Positions 17,921-26,787 of a DNA stretch of 64,000 nucleotides are shown piece by piece. The notes below the pieces were generated by a model that worked only from the letters and a program-made list of their open reading frames with translations, did no database searches and was not told where the DNA came from. Numbering within the stretch: the stretch's first letter is position 1; every line of letters begins with the position of its first letter. The position numbers and the translations under genes were made by a program. The DNA is from Halosimplex aquaticum (GTDB lineage Archaea > Halobacteriota > Halobacteria > Halobacteriales > Haloarculaceae), in the NCBI RefSeq assembly GCF_028747785.1, contig NZ_CP118158.1, positions 2,852,001-2,916,000 on the forward strand. Reading direction: 5' to 3'.

Positions 17921-17993
17921 TGGGACCGCTCGGATTTGAACCGAGGTTATCGGCACCCAAGGCCGAAAGGATACCAAGCTACCCCACGGTCCC
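17921..17993 (-). tRNA. tRNA-Pro (anticodon UGG)
   Basis: On the minus strand the sequence folds as a complete cloverleaf: acceptor GGGACCG/CGGTCCC with discriminator A, D arm GGGT...ATCC, anticodon stem TCGGC/GCCGA with loop CTTGGGT (anticodon TGG), and T arm CTCGG-TTCAAAT-CCGAG. No intron; CCA is not encoded. It lies between the secreted-protein gene and the SLC13 transporter gene. Confidence 0.95.
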
Positions 17994-18070
17994 GCAAGAC
18001 CAAATTGCGGGGGGACTGTGGAAAGCGTTTCGTTGCGCGCTGGCGCCGACCGGACCGCCGCGTGCTGCCC

Positions 18071-19945
18071 TCACAGCCCCCAGAAGAAGCTGATCCCGAG
18101 CGTCGTGACGACGGCGAAGACGAGCTGGAGGGGCGTCCCGACGCGGAGGTAGTCGGAGAAGCGGTATCCGCCGGGGCCGTAGACGAAGAGGTTCGTCTGG
18201 TAGCCGATAGGGGTCATGAAGGCCGTCGAGGCGGCGAAGGTCACGGCGAGGATGAACGAGAAGGTGTTGACGCCGAGCTGCTGGGCGGCCTCGACGGCGA
18301 CGGGGACCATGAGTACGACGCTGGCGTTGTTGCTGATGATGTTCGTCAGGAGCGCCGTGACGAGATAGAGCATGGCGAGCACGCCCAGCGGCGGGAGGAA
18401 GACGGCCGACCCGACCACGAGGTCCGCGACGAGGTCGGCGCCGCCGGTGTTCTCCAGCGCGATGCCCAGCGGGATGACGCCGGCCAGCAGGAAGATCACG
18501 TCCCACTGGACGGCGTCGTATATCTCGGTGGGCTTGAGACAGCCGGTGAGGACCATCGCGAGCGCGCCGGCGAGCGCGGCGACGACGATGGGAATGAGTC
18601 CGATAGCCGCGACGCCGACGACGCCGGCGACGATCCCGACGGCGACGGGGATCTTCGATCTGCGGTAGTCCGGGCGGTCGATCTCCTGGGCGACGATGAA
18701 GTCGCGGTTGACGTTGAGCCGCTCGATGCTGTCGGGCGGCCCCTGGATCAGCAGCGTGTCGCCGACGCGCAGCTGGACGTCGTCCATGCGCTGGCGGAAC
18801 AGCTCCTGGCCGCGCCGGAGCGCGAGGACGGTCGCGTCGTATCGCTGGCGGAAGTTCGTCGTCCGGAGCGTCTCGCCGACGAGGTTCGACCCCGGCGCGA
18901 TCACGACCTCGACGAGGTTGTCGCGCTCGTTCGCGGCTTCCAGTTCGTCCTCGTCGACCTCAACCTCCGGGAGCAGGTCCAGCCCCTCGGAGTCGGAGAG
19001 CGCCACGAGCGTGTCGCGGTCGGTCCGCACCGCGAACACGTCGCCCGCCCGTATCGTCTTCGGGTCGAGCGGCTCGGTGAACGCGGTGTCGCCGCGGATC
19101 AGCTGGACGATGTCGATGTCGAACTCGGTCTCGCGGAGCGCGTCCCTGACGGTCTGGCCGACCAGCGGGGAGTCCTCGCGGACGACGACTTCCGTGAGGT
19201 ACTCGCCCATCTCGAACTCCGCGGTGAGGTCCTCGGCGAACGGGATGCGCTCGGGCGTGAGCCAGCGACCGATCGTCAGCAGGTATATCGTCCCGACGAT
19301 CGAGACGACGATGCCAAGCTTCGTGAACTCGAACATCGTGAACGTGCGGCCGATGAGCCGGCCCGAGAGTTCCGAGGCGAGGATGTTCGTCGACGTGCCG
19401 ATCAGCGTCAGCATGCCGCCGAACATCGAGGCGTACGAGAGGGGGATGAGGAGTTTCGACGGCGAGGTCTTGCCCTCGTGGGCCAGATCGGTGACCATCG
19501 GCAGGAGGATGGCGACCGCGGCGGTGTTGTTGATAAAGCCCGAGATGGGGCTGACGAGGCCGACGATCGCACCGAGCTGTCGACCCTCGCTCTCGCGGGT
19601 GAACCCGGCGATCCTCGACCCGAGGATCTGGACGACGCCGGTCCGCTGGACGCCGTCGGAGAGGATGAACATCGCCAGCACGGTCAGGGTCGCCGAGCTG
19701 GCGAACCCAGAGAGGCCGGCGTCGGTCATCGAGACGCTCTCGGCGGGGTCCGAGAGCACGACGAGTCCCTCGGCGAGCAGGCCGAGATCCGCCGCGGCCG
19801 ACGACAGGGGCTCGACGACGAGGAGGGCGATCAGGATGCCGATGGCCGTGATGTCGACGGGCACCGGTTCCGTGGCGAAGAGGATCAGCGCGACGACGAT
19901 AACGAGGAAGACGAACGCCGTCGCCGCGGAGATCCCGAATGGCAC
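18071..19945 (-). CDS. SLC13/DASS-type permease with two RCK_C (TrkA-C) domains
   Basis: 624 residues from the GTG at 19945; an in-frame TTG at 19972 would add nine. N- and C-terminal membrane halves (about 1-225 and 405-624) carry the paired helical-hairpin motifs GFINNTAAVAILLPM, LIGTSTNI and LLTNIISNNASVVLMVP, plus AFMTPIGYQTNL, the SNT-like sites that bind Na+ and carboxylate in DASS carriers. Between them lie two RCK_C domains (about 230-390), each ending in a GD-x-[FL]-x-[VI] strand (AGDVFAV, VGDTLLI). This layout is that of SLC13-family permeases probably transporting sulfate, dicarboxylates or other anions. Substrate unclear. Confidence 0.88.
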   Translation of the reverse strand: MPFGISAATAFVFLVIVVALILFATEPVPVDITAIGILIALLVVEPLSSAAADLGLLAEGLVVLSDPAESVSMTDAGLSGFASSATLTVLAMFILSDGVQRTGVVQILGSRIAGFTRESEGRQLGAIVGLVSPISGFINNTAAVAILLPMVTDLAHEGKTSPSKLLIPLSYASMFGGMLTLIGTSTNILASELSGRLIGRTFTMFEFTKLGIVVSIVGTIYLLTIGRWLTPERIPFAEDLTAEFEMGEYLTEVVVREDSPLVGQTVRDALRETEFDIDIVQLIRGDTAFTEPLDPKTIRAGDVFAVRTDRDTLVALSDSEGLDLLPEVEVDEDELEAANERDNLVEVVIAPGSNLVGETLRTTNFRQRYDATVLALRRGQELFRQRMDDVQLRVGDTLLIQGPPDSIERLNVNRDFIVAQEIDRPDYRRSKIPVAVGIVAGVVGVAAIGLIPIVVAALAGALAMVLTGCLKPTEIYDAVQWDVIFLLAGVIPLGIALENTGGADLVADLVVGSAVFLPPLGVLAMLYLVTALLTNIISNNASVVLMVPVAVEAAQQLGVNTFSFILAVTFAASTAFMTPIGYQTNLFVYGPGGYRFSDYLRVGTPLQLVFAVVTTLGISFFWGL

Positions 19946-20069
19946 GTCCGACCCGACTCGTTGCGGCGGCAAAAAAGCAACTCATCGCCGCGCGCTCTCC
20001 GGCTTTCGCTCCGGCCGCGAGGGGCTGGCGACGAACTCCGGGGGGACCACCAAGCACTTACCACGGTAG

Positions 20070-20729
20070 ATGAACTGTCGACCGATGCCCTCCTGTCGCG
20101 TGGCGCTACTCGCAGTACTCGGCGTGGTCCTCGTCGCCGGGACGCCGCTGACCGTCCCCGCCGAAGACACGACCGAACGCGTCTACACCTACGAAGCGGA
20201 GACCGCGGGCGAACCGGACAGTTCCCAGCTCGCCGAATGCGGCTGGCACCCGATGCGGTCACACGAGTGTGCGGTCGCCCGCTATTTGGCCGACGGCAAC
20301 ACGATCGCCCTCGACGCCGAGACGGGTGTCTCGCGGCACTTCGGGGCGGAGTACGAGTTCGTCGACGTCCCGGAGGGGTACTACCGCCCGGTCTCGACGG
20401 TCGAGAACCACACCGTCGTCCTCGGGATGGAGCCCGTCTCGTTCGAGACCGTCCAGCGCGAACTCGCGTCCGACGCCGACGAGTGGCCGGCGGCCGTGAG
20501 CGCCATCGAGAACGGGACCGGGACCACGACCGAGAAACTGCCCAGGACCTACCTCGAACACGACGGCGAGTTCTATCAGCTTCGGTTGCACGAGACGGCA
20601 GACCGCGAAACGAACCCCCTCAAGCGGATACTGCCGGACTGGTCGGTGGGACCGGTCCGTTCGCTCGGGTATCTCGGCGGGTTCGCCGCGCTCTGGTACT
20701 CCGGCGTCGCGTACGGCCGGAGAGAATAG
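20070..20729 (+). CDS. Membrane-anchored secreted protein, function unknown
   Basis: 219 residues from ATG 20070; ATG 20085 (MPSCRVALLAV) is an alternative that fits better with a TATA-like CTTACC at about 20055. N-terminal hydrophobic signal or anchor (VALLAVLGVVLVAGTPL), an extracytoplasmic domain with two Cys (ECGWHP, HECAVARYL) and a C-terminal hydrophobic segment (LGYLGGFAALWYSGVAYG) followed by RRE, which would anchor it. N-glycosylation-type sequons (NHT, NGT) are present. It resembles families of haloarchaeal one-off envelope proteins. No function can be named. Confidence 0.75.
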   Translation: MNCRPMPSCRVALLAVLGVVLVAGTPLTVPAEDTTERVYTYEAETAGEPDSSQLAECGWHPMRSHECAVARYLADGNTIALDAETGVSRHFGAEYEFVDVPEGYYRPVSTVENHTVVLGMEPVSFETVQRELASDADEWPAAVSAIENGTGTTTEKLPRTYLEHDGEFYQLRLHETADRETNPLKRILPDWSVGPVRSLGYLGGFAALWYSGVAYGRRE

Positions 20730-20746
20730 AGACGGCGAGCGACCGA

Positions 20747-22798
20747 TTACCGCTCCTCGTCGCGCAACTCCATCGTCGCGACGATCTCGTAGGGGTCGTG
20801 GCCCTTCCGGATGCCGTCGAGCAGGAGGAACGCGTCGTCGGGCGAGAGGAAGTGGGAGGTGACCGCCCGGCCCAGCGGGGTCGGCTCCAGCCCGTCGATG
20901 AACTCGTACTCCAGCAGTTTCCCGAGCGCGTGCTTGGTCGGGACCTCGCCGATCATCCGGTCGTTGAGCCGCTTGGCGTGCTTGCCGGCGACCGTGACGT
21001 TCGCGAGGGTCTCCTCGACGGCGGCGCCCTCGTCGTAGCGGGTGATCACGGGGTCCATCTCGCCCTTGAGGAGCTTGAACGCCACCTCGTCCTCGCTCAT
21101 CTCCTGGCTGTTGTGGTAGTGGCCGTCCGGCTCGACGAGGACGTAGACGGTCCCCTTGTCGTGGTAGTCCGGGCGACCGGCGCGACCGAGCATCTGGTGG
21201 AACTCCTGGACGGTGAGCCACTCGATGCCCATCGCCAGCGAGTCGAAGATCACCTGCGAGGCGGGGAAGTCGACCCCGGCCGCGAGCGCCGCCGTCGTGA
21301 CGACCGCGGCCAGGTCCTGGTCGGCGAACATCCGCTCGACTTTCTTCCGGCGGCCGTGGTCGAGCCCCGCGTGGTACGGCGCGGAGTCGTACTGGAGTTT
21401 CCGGGAAATCTCGTGGCAGCGCCGCCGGGAGTTGGTGAAGATGATGGTCTGGCCGCGATACCCCTTCGAGGACTTCGTGTCGAATGCGCGCTTGACGAGC
21501 TTGTTCTCGATCTGGCGTTTCTCGCGGCCGTCCGCGAACGTGACGTGGCGCTCGATGGGGACCGGCCGCTCCTCGAACTCGATGAGCTTGGCGCGGAGCT
21601 TCCTGGCGAGGTCCTGCGGGTTGCCGACCGTCGCCGACAGGTAGATCCACTGGGTGCCGTGCGTGCTCCTGTTGTCGGCCAGCTCCCCGCAGTAGTGCTT
21701 GAGACGGGAGATCAGGCCGTCGAGGCGGTGGCCGCGCTCGTCCTCGCCGAGGGTGTGGACCTCGTCGATGACGACCGTCCCGATGTTGCCCAGGTCCTTG
21801 CCGGTCCGGAGCGCGTGGTCGATTCCCTCGTAGGTACCGACGATGACGTCGGCGCCGGGGTCGAAGCGGCCGCCGCCGTCGTTGATGCGGCTGGCGCCGA
21901 CGCGCAGGGACACGTCGACCATGTCGCCGTAGCGCTCCTCGAAGGACTCGTGTTTCTGGTTGGCCAGCGCCACGAGCGGGACGAGGAAGAGCATCTTCCC
22001 TTCCCCGTTGAGCACGCGGTCGATGCCGGCCATCTCGCCCACGAGCGTCTTCCCCGTCGCCGTCGCGCTGACGACCAGCTGGTCCTCGCCGTCGGTCGCG
22101 CCGTGTTCGACGGCGAGGCTCTGGACGGGCAGGAGCGTGTCGAAGCGCGACTCGAGGTGCTCCTGCATCCCCGGGTGCAGGTTCAGGGAGTCGACGCGGA
22201 CCGGGTCGACCTCGTCGACGGTCGCCGAGATCTCGTCGAACTTCGTCAGGTCGGGATCGAGGTCGCCTTTCAGGAGGTTCGAGACGCGTTCGAGGTCCTG
22301 GACCTCCAAGAGGAGGTCGTAGAGCCGGTCGCGCGCGCCGCTCGTGAGTTCGCCCTTGTAGGCGAGTTCGCGGTCGAGTTCGGCCTTCGCGCAGTCGACG
22401 CAGATGAACTCGTCGTCGGCCGCGATGGCCGTCTCGGAGGTGACCGGCGAGTAGTGGCCCTCGCTGGCGCAGTACCTGCAGGTCCGGACCGCCTTCGCCT
22501 CCAGCTGGTAGGCGTCGAGTAAGTCGAGGATGCGCTGGCGGGTCGCCGGCGAGGTCTGCTCGGAGATGCGGATCCGCGTCGCCGAGCGGGCGAGTTCGAG
22601 GAACAGGTCCGGCGGGCGGGGCTCCTCGCTGGAGCCGCGCTTCACGCGGAGCCGCGCCGGCCGCGGCCCGGCGTCGGTCTCCTTGAGTTCCAGCACCGCG
22701 TGGAGGCGCCGCTCCCCGTCCTTGACGACGGCGACTCGCACGTCGTCGCCGTACTCGTGGAGGAACAGCGTCCCGACCTCGCCGACCTGCTGTGACAC
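20747..22798 (-). CDS. Ski2-like DEVH-box ATP-dependent helicase with zinc finger
   Basis: 683 residues from a GTG at 22798, chosen because a TATA box sits 25 nt upstream (22820-22826) and the N-terminus MSQQVGEVGTLFLHE then looks normal; the longer open frame to 23014 would overlap the divergent epimerase gene. Domains: N-terminal region (1-100), a four-Cys zinc site (CRYC 107-110, CVDC 133-136), and a superfamily-2 helicase core with Walker A SATATGKT (244-251), DEVH near 345, motif III LSATVGN, and QMLGRAGRPDYHDKG (motif VI) in RecA-2. A C-terminal helical part ends HDPYEIVATMELRDEER. Probably acts on DNA or RNA during repair or turnover; substrate not determinable. Confidence 0.92.
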   Translation of the reverse strand: MSQQVGEVGTLFLHEYGDDVRVAVVKDGERRLHAVLELKETDAGPRPARLRVKRGSSEEPRPPDLFLELARSATRIRISEQTSPATRQRILDLLDAYQLEAKAVRTCRYCASEGHYSPVTSETAIAADDEFICVDCAKAELDRELAYKGELTSGARDRLYDLLLEVQDLERVSNLLKGDLDPDLTKFDEISATVDEVDPVRVDSLNLHPGMQEHLESRFDTLLPVQSLAVEHGATDGEDQLVVSATATGKTLVGEMAGIDRVLNGEGKMLFLVPLVALANQKHESFEERYGDMVDVSLRVGASRINDGGGRFDPGADVIVGTYEGIDHALRTGKDLGNIGTVVIDEVHTLGEDERGHRLDGLISRLKHYCGELADNRSTHGTQWIYLSATVGNPQDLARKLRAKLIEFEERPVPIERHVTFADGREKRQIENKLVKRAFDTKSSKGYRGQTIIFTNSRRRCHEISRKLQYDSAPYHAGLDHGRRKKVERMFADQDLAAVVTTAALAAGVDFPASQVIFDSLAMGIEWLTVQEFHQMLGRAGRPDYHDKGTVYVLVEPDGHYHNSQEMSEDEVAFKLLKGEMDPVITRYDEGAAVEETLANVTVAGKHAKRLNDRMIGEVPTKHALGKLLEYEFIDGLEPTPLGRAVTSHFLSPDDAFLLLDGIRKGHDPYEIVATMELRDEER

Positions 22799-22819
22799 AC
22801 GCTTCCCTCCGTGGTAGAA

Positions 22820-22826
22820 GTATATC
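22820..22826 (-). promoter_or_regulatory. TATA box of the DEVH helicase gene
   Basis: Reads GATATAC on the minus strand, centre 25 nt before the GTG at 22798. It decides the start of the helicase gene. Confidence 0.55.
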
Positions 22827-22934
22827 AGCGATTCGGACTCTCGTGCGGGTCGATACCACGCATCAGTCCCGGCGGCGAGCGCGGCGGCGGTGGCGAGCCG
22901 CCACGCTTTGGTTGCTGGCGGCTCGCGCTCGACT

Positions 22935-23810
22935 ATGGACGTCGTCGTCACGGGCGGCCGCGGCGCGTCGGGGCGCTGGGTCGTCGACCGACTCGCGACC
23001 GACCACGCCGTCACCTGCCTCGACAGGGACCACCCCGGCCCCGAGGGCCACCCGGACGTCGACTACCGCGCCGTCGACCTGACCGACGCGGGGAGCGTCT
23101 TCGACGCGCTCACCGCGCTCGACCCCGACGCGGTCGTCCACTGGGCGGCCATCCCCGTCGCGGACACCCGCCCCGGCGTGGACGTCTACCGGAACAACAC
23201 GCTCGCGGCCCACAGCGTCCTCACCGCCGCCGGGCGGATCGGCGCGGACGTCGTCCAGGCCTCCTCGGACGGCGCCTACGGCTTCTTCTTCGCCGCGGAG
23301 ACGCCCGTCCCGGACGAACTGCCGATCACCGAGTCCCACGCGCTTCGACCGGAGGACGACTACGGCCTCTCGAAGGTCGTCACCGAGGAGATCGGAAAGA
23401 CGATCGCCCGACGGGACGGCGTGTCCGTCGCTTCGCTACGGCCCTCGTGGATCCAGACGCCCGGCGAGTATCCGTGTCGAGACGAGGCCTACGTCGAGGA
23501 TCTGAGCGCTGGCGCCGGTAACTACTGGTCGTACGTCGACGCCCGGGACGTAGCGGACATGGTCGCCGCGGCGCTCGCCGCCGACTTCGACGGCCACGAG
23601 GCGTTCAACTGCGTCGGCCCCGACAACGCGCTGGGCCGCCCGCTCGTCGAACTGATGGAGGAGTACTACGGCGCGGTCCCCGAGGACTGCACGGTCGAGG
23701 GCGACGCCAGCGCCTACTCGACGGCGAAGGCCGAGCGCTTGCTCGACTGGGTACCGACCCGGTCGTGGCGCGACGCCGCGGACGCCGACGTGCCGGTGCC
23801 GGACGCCTGA
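22935..23810 (+). CDS. NAD-dependent epimerase/dehydratase (extended SDR)
   Basis: 291 residues from ATG 22935. Rossmann glycine motif TGGRGASG at residues 6-13, an acidic NAD-selecting Asp after strand 2 (CLDRD), VVHWAAIP, a catalytic SSDGAYG strand and the YGLSK motif (Y-x3-K). C-terminal substrate domain has AFNCVGPD and LLDWVPTRSW. These are typical of nucleotide-sugar epimerase/dehydratase relatives. It is divergent from the helicase gene with a 136-nt gap. No sugar cluster adjoins, so the substrate is unknown. The frame is open upstream of the start but that stretch overlaps the helicase promoter region. Confidence 0.9.
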   Translation: MDVVVTGGRGASGRWVVDRLATDHAVTCLDRDHPGPEGHPDVDYRAVDLTDAGSVFDALTALDPDAVVHWAAIPVADTRPGVDVYRNNTLAAHSVLTAAGRIGADVVQASSDGAYGFFFAAETPVPDELPITESHALRPEDDYGLSKVVTEEIGKTIARRDGVSVASLRPSWIQTPGEYPCRDEAYVEDLSAGAGNYWSYVDARDVADMVAAALAADFDGHEAFNCVGPDNALGRPLVELMEEYYGAVPEDCTVEGDASAYSTAKAERLLDWVPTRSWRDAADADVPVPDA

Positions 23811-23819
23811 GAACTCTCG

Positions 23820-24167
23820 TCAGTCGAGCGCTTCGGGCTCGTCGTGCTGGACCGACCAGCCCTGGTTGACGCCGCAGGCCTCGCGTTCGGTGTACTCTAT
23901 CTCGGTGTCCGCATCGATCCGGGAACCGCCTTCGACCGCCTCGACGACCAGCGGCATATCCATCTGACTGCCGCAGCAGCCGACGTCCGTGAACTCGTCC
24001 CACTCGTCGCCGACCTCCGCGCTGTCGTGGACCTTCTTGAGGTAGGTCATGTAGTAGTCCGAGCGGATCCGCTTGCGGCCGTGCGTCCCGATGTCCGCCG
24101 GGAAGGAGAGTTCGATCCGGGTGGCCACCGGTTCGCCGCGGTCGTCTTCCGATTCCTGCGTGCTCAT
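23820..24167 (-). CDS. Small conserved-looking protein with a CC motif, function unknown
   Basis: 115 residues from ATG 24167 (MSTQESEDD). A predicted beta/alpha domain: RIELSFPADIG, DYYMTYLKKVHD, then FTDVGCCGSQMDMPLVVEAV and a C-terminal EREACGVNQGWSVQHDEP. The adjacent Cys pair plus a third Cys could bind metal, but no family is recognised. Convergent with the epimerase gene with only 9 nt between stop codons, and separated by 76 nt from the cupin gene on the same strand, so possibly co-transcribed with it. Confidence 0.7.
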   Translation of the reverse strand: MSTQESEDDRGEPVATRIELSFPADIGTHGRKRIRSDYYMTYLKKVHDSAEVGDEWDEFTDVGCCGSQMDMPLVVEAVEGGSRIDADTEIEYTEREACGVNQGWSVQHDEPEALD

Positions 24168-24243
24168 GTGTGGTAGTAGGTCGGCGACGGATATGGGGAT
24201 TCCGGCGGCGTCGAGTCGGACCCGTCGCGCCAGAACCACGTCG

Positions 24244-24684
24244 CTACTCCTCGACCAGATCGATCGCGTCGTCGCCGGTGGGGACGGCACAGAGGAAGGC
24301 GCCCTCGATGTCGGCCTCGTTGCGGTACCAGTGGACCGCGCCGGCGGGGATGTGCAGCGAGTCGCCGCCGCGGACGGTGTGTTCCTCGCCGTCGACGGCT
24401 TCGCCGTCTTTCCGAGGCGTCTCCGACGCCTCGCTGTCGATGCCGACGGTGTACTCGCCGGCGAGCACGTACTGCTCGTGTTCGATCTCGTTGGTGTGTT
24501 TCGGGACCTCGGCGCCCGGCGCGAGCGTGAACCGCCGGATGGCGAGGTTCGGCGCGCCGTGTTCCTCGCCCACGAGGACGCCCTTCTGGAGGCCCTCGGC
24601 GGCGTCGACTGTCTCGTACTCGACGTCGTCGGCGCGGCGGATCAGTGGCACCTGCGGGTCGGCCGTGTCGGGTCGTTCTGCCAT
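24244..24684 (-). CDS. Cupin-domain protein with an in-frame palindromic insert
   Basis: 146 residues from ATG 24684 (MAERPD). Single-domain cupin: motif 1 PKHTNEIEHEQYVLAGEY (His and Glu metal ligands) and motif 2 PAGAVHWYRN. The stretch between motifs holds EASETPRKDGEAVDG, encoded by two perfect short palindromes (24394-24408 and 24414-24432); see the repeat entry. Such small cupins bind a divalent metal and act as isomerases, dioxygenases or sensors; ligand unknown. It is divergent from the protease gene at 24791. Confidence 0.85.
   Translation of the reverse strand: MAERPDTADPQVPLIRRADDVEYETVDAAEGLQKGVLVGEEHGAPNLAIRRFTLAPGAEVPKHTNEIEHEQYVLAGEYTVGIDSEASETPRKDGEAVDGEEHTVRGGDSLHIPAGAVHWYRNEADIEGAFLCAVPTGDDAIDLVEE
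24394..24432. repeat. In-frame hairpin doublet in the cupin gene
   Basis: Two adjacent perfect inverted repeats with 3-nt loops: GACGGC-TTC-GCCGTC (24394-24408) and GAGGCGTC-TCC-GACGCCTC (24414-24432). The doublet and the flank GC..TCGAT match a doublet inside gpmI at 31664-31702. Confidence 0.7.
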
Positions 24685-24760
24685 GGCACGGCGTACGAAC
24701 GGGTCCGTGAAGTCACTCCCGGCCGGAATCGCGGGCGGGCCGATTCGGGCGACACACGCG

Positions 24761-24766
24761 CTTAAG
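24761..24766 (+). promoter_or_regulatory. TATA-like box of the site-2 protease gene
   Basis: CTTAAG, centre 28 nt before the ATG at 24791; leaderless spacing. Confidence 0.45.
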
Positions 24767-24790
24767 GGTTTGCCCGTCCAATATTCCCGT

Positions 24791-26002
24791 ATGCGACGAT
24801 TCCGACTCGGGAGCGCCTTCGGCATCCCGATCAACGTCGACCTCACCTTCCTGCTGGTGCTGCCGCTGTTCGCTTGGGCGATCGGGTCGCAGGTCGGGCG
24901 GTACGTGGGGGTCGTCAACGGACTATTCGGCTCGTCGATCCCCGTCGATCTGCTCACCTCCTCGACGGAGCTGTCGCTGGGGCTGGGGCTGCTCGCGGCG
25001 CTGGGGCTGTTCGTCGGCGTCGTCCTGCACGAACTGGGCCACTCGCTCGTGGCGATGCGCTACGGCTTCCCCATCGGGTCGATCACGCTGTGGATCTTCG
25101 GCGGCATCGCCCAGATGGAGGAGATGCCCGAGGACTGGCGCCAGGAGTTCGCCATCGCCATCGCCGGCCCCGTCGTCAGCGTGGCCCTCGGCGTGATCTC
25201 CTACGCGGCCTTCCTCGCGGTGCCCGCGGGCGACTCACTCGCCGTCGCCGCCACGCGGTTCGTCCTCGGCTACCTCGCGCTGATGAACGTCGTGCTCGCG
25301 GCGTTCAACATGCTCCCCGGGTTCCCGATGGACGGCGGGCGCGTCCTCCGGGCGCTGCTCAACCGCACCCGCCCCTACGCGCGAGCGACCGAGATCGCCG
25401 CCGAGGTCGGCAAGCTGTTCGCCATCGCTCTCGGGCTCTACGGGCTGTTCGGCGGGGGCGGCCTCTTTCTCGTGGCGATCGCCTTCTTCATCTACATCGG
25501 CGCGGCGTCGGAGGCCCAGCAGACGGTGATGCGGGCCGCCTTCGAGGGTGTGGTCGTCGAGGACGTGATGACGCCGGCCGACCGCGTCACGACCGTCGAC
25601 GCCGACCAGTCCGTCGCGGACCTCATCGAGACCATGTTCCGCGAGCGCCACACCGGCTACCCGGTCGAGCGCGACGGCGAGATCGTCGGGCTCGTCGCTC
25701 TGGAGGACGCCCGGGCCGTCCGCGAGGTCGAGCGCGACGCCTACCGCGTCGAGGAGATCATGACGACGGAGCTGTACACCGTCGCGCCCGACACCGACGT
25801 GATGACGGCGCTGGAGGAACTCGACGAACACGCCGTCGGTCGCCTCCTCGTCATGGAAGACGACGAGTTCGCCGGGCTCATCACCCGGACCGACATCATG
25901 ACCGCCCTCTCGATCATCAAATCGAGCGGTCGCTACCAGGCCGAACCGGCCGACGGCGCGGAACCGGACGTGTTCCGGCCCGACGAGTCGCGCCAGTCCT
26001 GA
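24791..26002 (+). CDS. Site-2 protease family intramembrane metalloprotease with CBS pair
   Basis: 403 residues. Membrane domain 1-260 with zinc motif HELGH (80-84) and the third ligand in NMLPGFPMDGGR (Asp181), both embedded in hydrophobic helices. A tandem CBS pair follows (about 270-390: VEDVMTPADRVTTV, VEEIMTTELYTV), as in SpoIVFB-like proteases, and would sense adenine nucleotides. These enzymes cleave membrane-embedded proteins to release regulators or remove signal peptides. The Asp/Glu-rich tail is hydrophilic. Start is set by ATG 24791 with a CTTAAG box 28 nt upstream. Target protein unknown. Confidence 0.93.
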   Translation: MRRFRLGSAFGIPINVDLTFLLVLPLFAWAIGSQVGRYVGVVNGLFGSSIPVDLLTSSTELSLGLGLLAALGLFVGVVLHELGHSLVAMRYGFPIGSITLWIFGGIAQMEEMPEDWRQEFAIAIAGPVVSVALGVISYAAFLAVPAGDSLAVAATRFVLGYLALMNVVLAAFNMLPGFPMDGGRVLRALLNRTRPYARATEIAAEVGKLFAIALGLYGLFGGGGLFLVAIAFFIYIGAASEAQQTVMRAAFEGVVVEDVMTPADRVTTVDADQSVADLIETMFRERHTGYPVERDGEIVGLVALEDARAVREVERDAYRVEEIMTTELYTVAPDTDVMTALEELDEHAVGRLLVMEDDEFAGLITRTDIMTALSIIKSSGRYQAEPADGAEPDVFRPDESRQS

Positions 26003-26046
26003 CAGCCGCGCTCGTGGGTCGAACCGACTGGCGGGAGACGGTGCGG

Positions 26047-26334
26047 TCACACGTCGTCGACGAGCTCGCCGATCCGCTCGATGGGGAGCGCTCCCATCGT
26101 CCGCGTGTCGAGGCCGTGTCGCTCGATGACCTGGGTCACCTTGAACGCCGTCTCGCGGTCGTCGACGTCGTAGACCACGAGGAAGTCGTACTCGCCGAGC
26201 ACGGCGTGGGAGTCGAGGACTTCGCCCCCGAGTTCCCGGATCTCCTCGCGAATGCTCCCCCAGGTAGAGACGAGATCCTGGGGGTTCTGGGCCTCCGCTT
26301 CGTGGACGTCGACCTCGCTGATGTAGGTGGGCAT
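26047..26334 (-). CDS. GYD domain protein
   Basis: 95 residues from ATG 26334 (MPTYISEV). The start and GGEVLDSHAVLGEYDFLVVYDVDD match the small GYD family, dimeric ferredoxin-like (alpha/beta-barrel) proteins, with the GEYD signature near residue 51. C-terminal helix TAFKVTQVIERHG and strand TMGALPIE complete the fold. Function of the family is not established. The frame extends further upstream, but the MPTYIS start is the family norm. It lies alone, convergent with the protease gene. Confidence 0.8.
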   Translation of the reverse strand: MPTYISEVDVHEAEAQNPQDLVSTWGSIREEIRELGGEVLDSHAVLGEYDFLVVYDVDDRETAFKVTQVIERHGLDTRTMGALPIERIGELVDDV

Positions 26335-26442
26335 GGGTCTCCATTCGCACAACGGCCGGCGGGCCATTGTGGGTTACGGCGCCGCTGCGAGAAGGCGGAA
26401 AATCACCGCAAAGTGGCGGTCGCGAGTCGGCGCCGCCCCGGC

Positions 26443-26787
26443 TCAGAACCCGTCGTCGGGGAGCGAGTCGAAGGCCGCGGGGTCCTGCCAGAGTTCGTGC
26501 AGCGTGCCCGCGGCGAGAAAGCGCGTCGGGGCGGCGACCCACTCGGTCGTCACGGGGTCGTCGAGGGCCGGCGCGTCGGTCTCGAACCACCACGCGACGT
26601 AGCGGCCGTCGGCCAGCCGCGCGGTGGGGTACATCTGGCCGTCGACCTCGACGTCGATCCGCGTCTCGTCGTCGACCGGCGGGCGCTCGTCGCCGTCGCT
26701 CGCGACGCTGATCTCGATCGGGATCGACCGCTCTCCGGCCGCCTCGCCGACACCAGCGTCGTCGCCGTGTTCCGTGGTCGGGATCAT
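26443..26787 (-). CDS. Hypothetical acidic protein
   Basis: 114 residues from ATG 26787; a GTG at 26820 is an alternative start. The N-terminus is an acidic linker (DDAGVGEAAGE), followed by a beta-rich domain with RIDVEVDGQMYPTARL, YVAWWFETD and VAAPTRFLAAGTLHELW. No membrane segment or catalytic motif. Family not recognised. A TTTAT box on the minus strand at about 26825-26829 could serve as promoter. Confidence 0.65.
   Translation of the reverse strand: MIPTTEHGDDAGVGEAAGERSIPIEISVASDGDERPPVDDETRIDVEVDGQMYPTARLADGRYVAWWFETDAPALDDPVTTEWVAAPTRFLAAGTLHELWQDPAAFDSLPDDGF

Noticed and set aside
17858..22522. Very long open frame (1554 codons) on the plus strand
   Set aside because: It is antisense to the SLC13 and helicase genes and includes tRNA-Pro; a by-product of GC-rich codon use.
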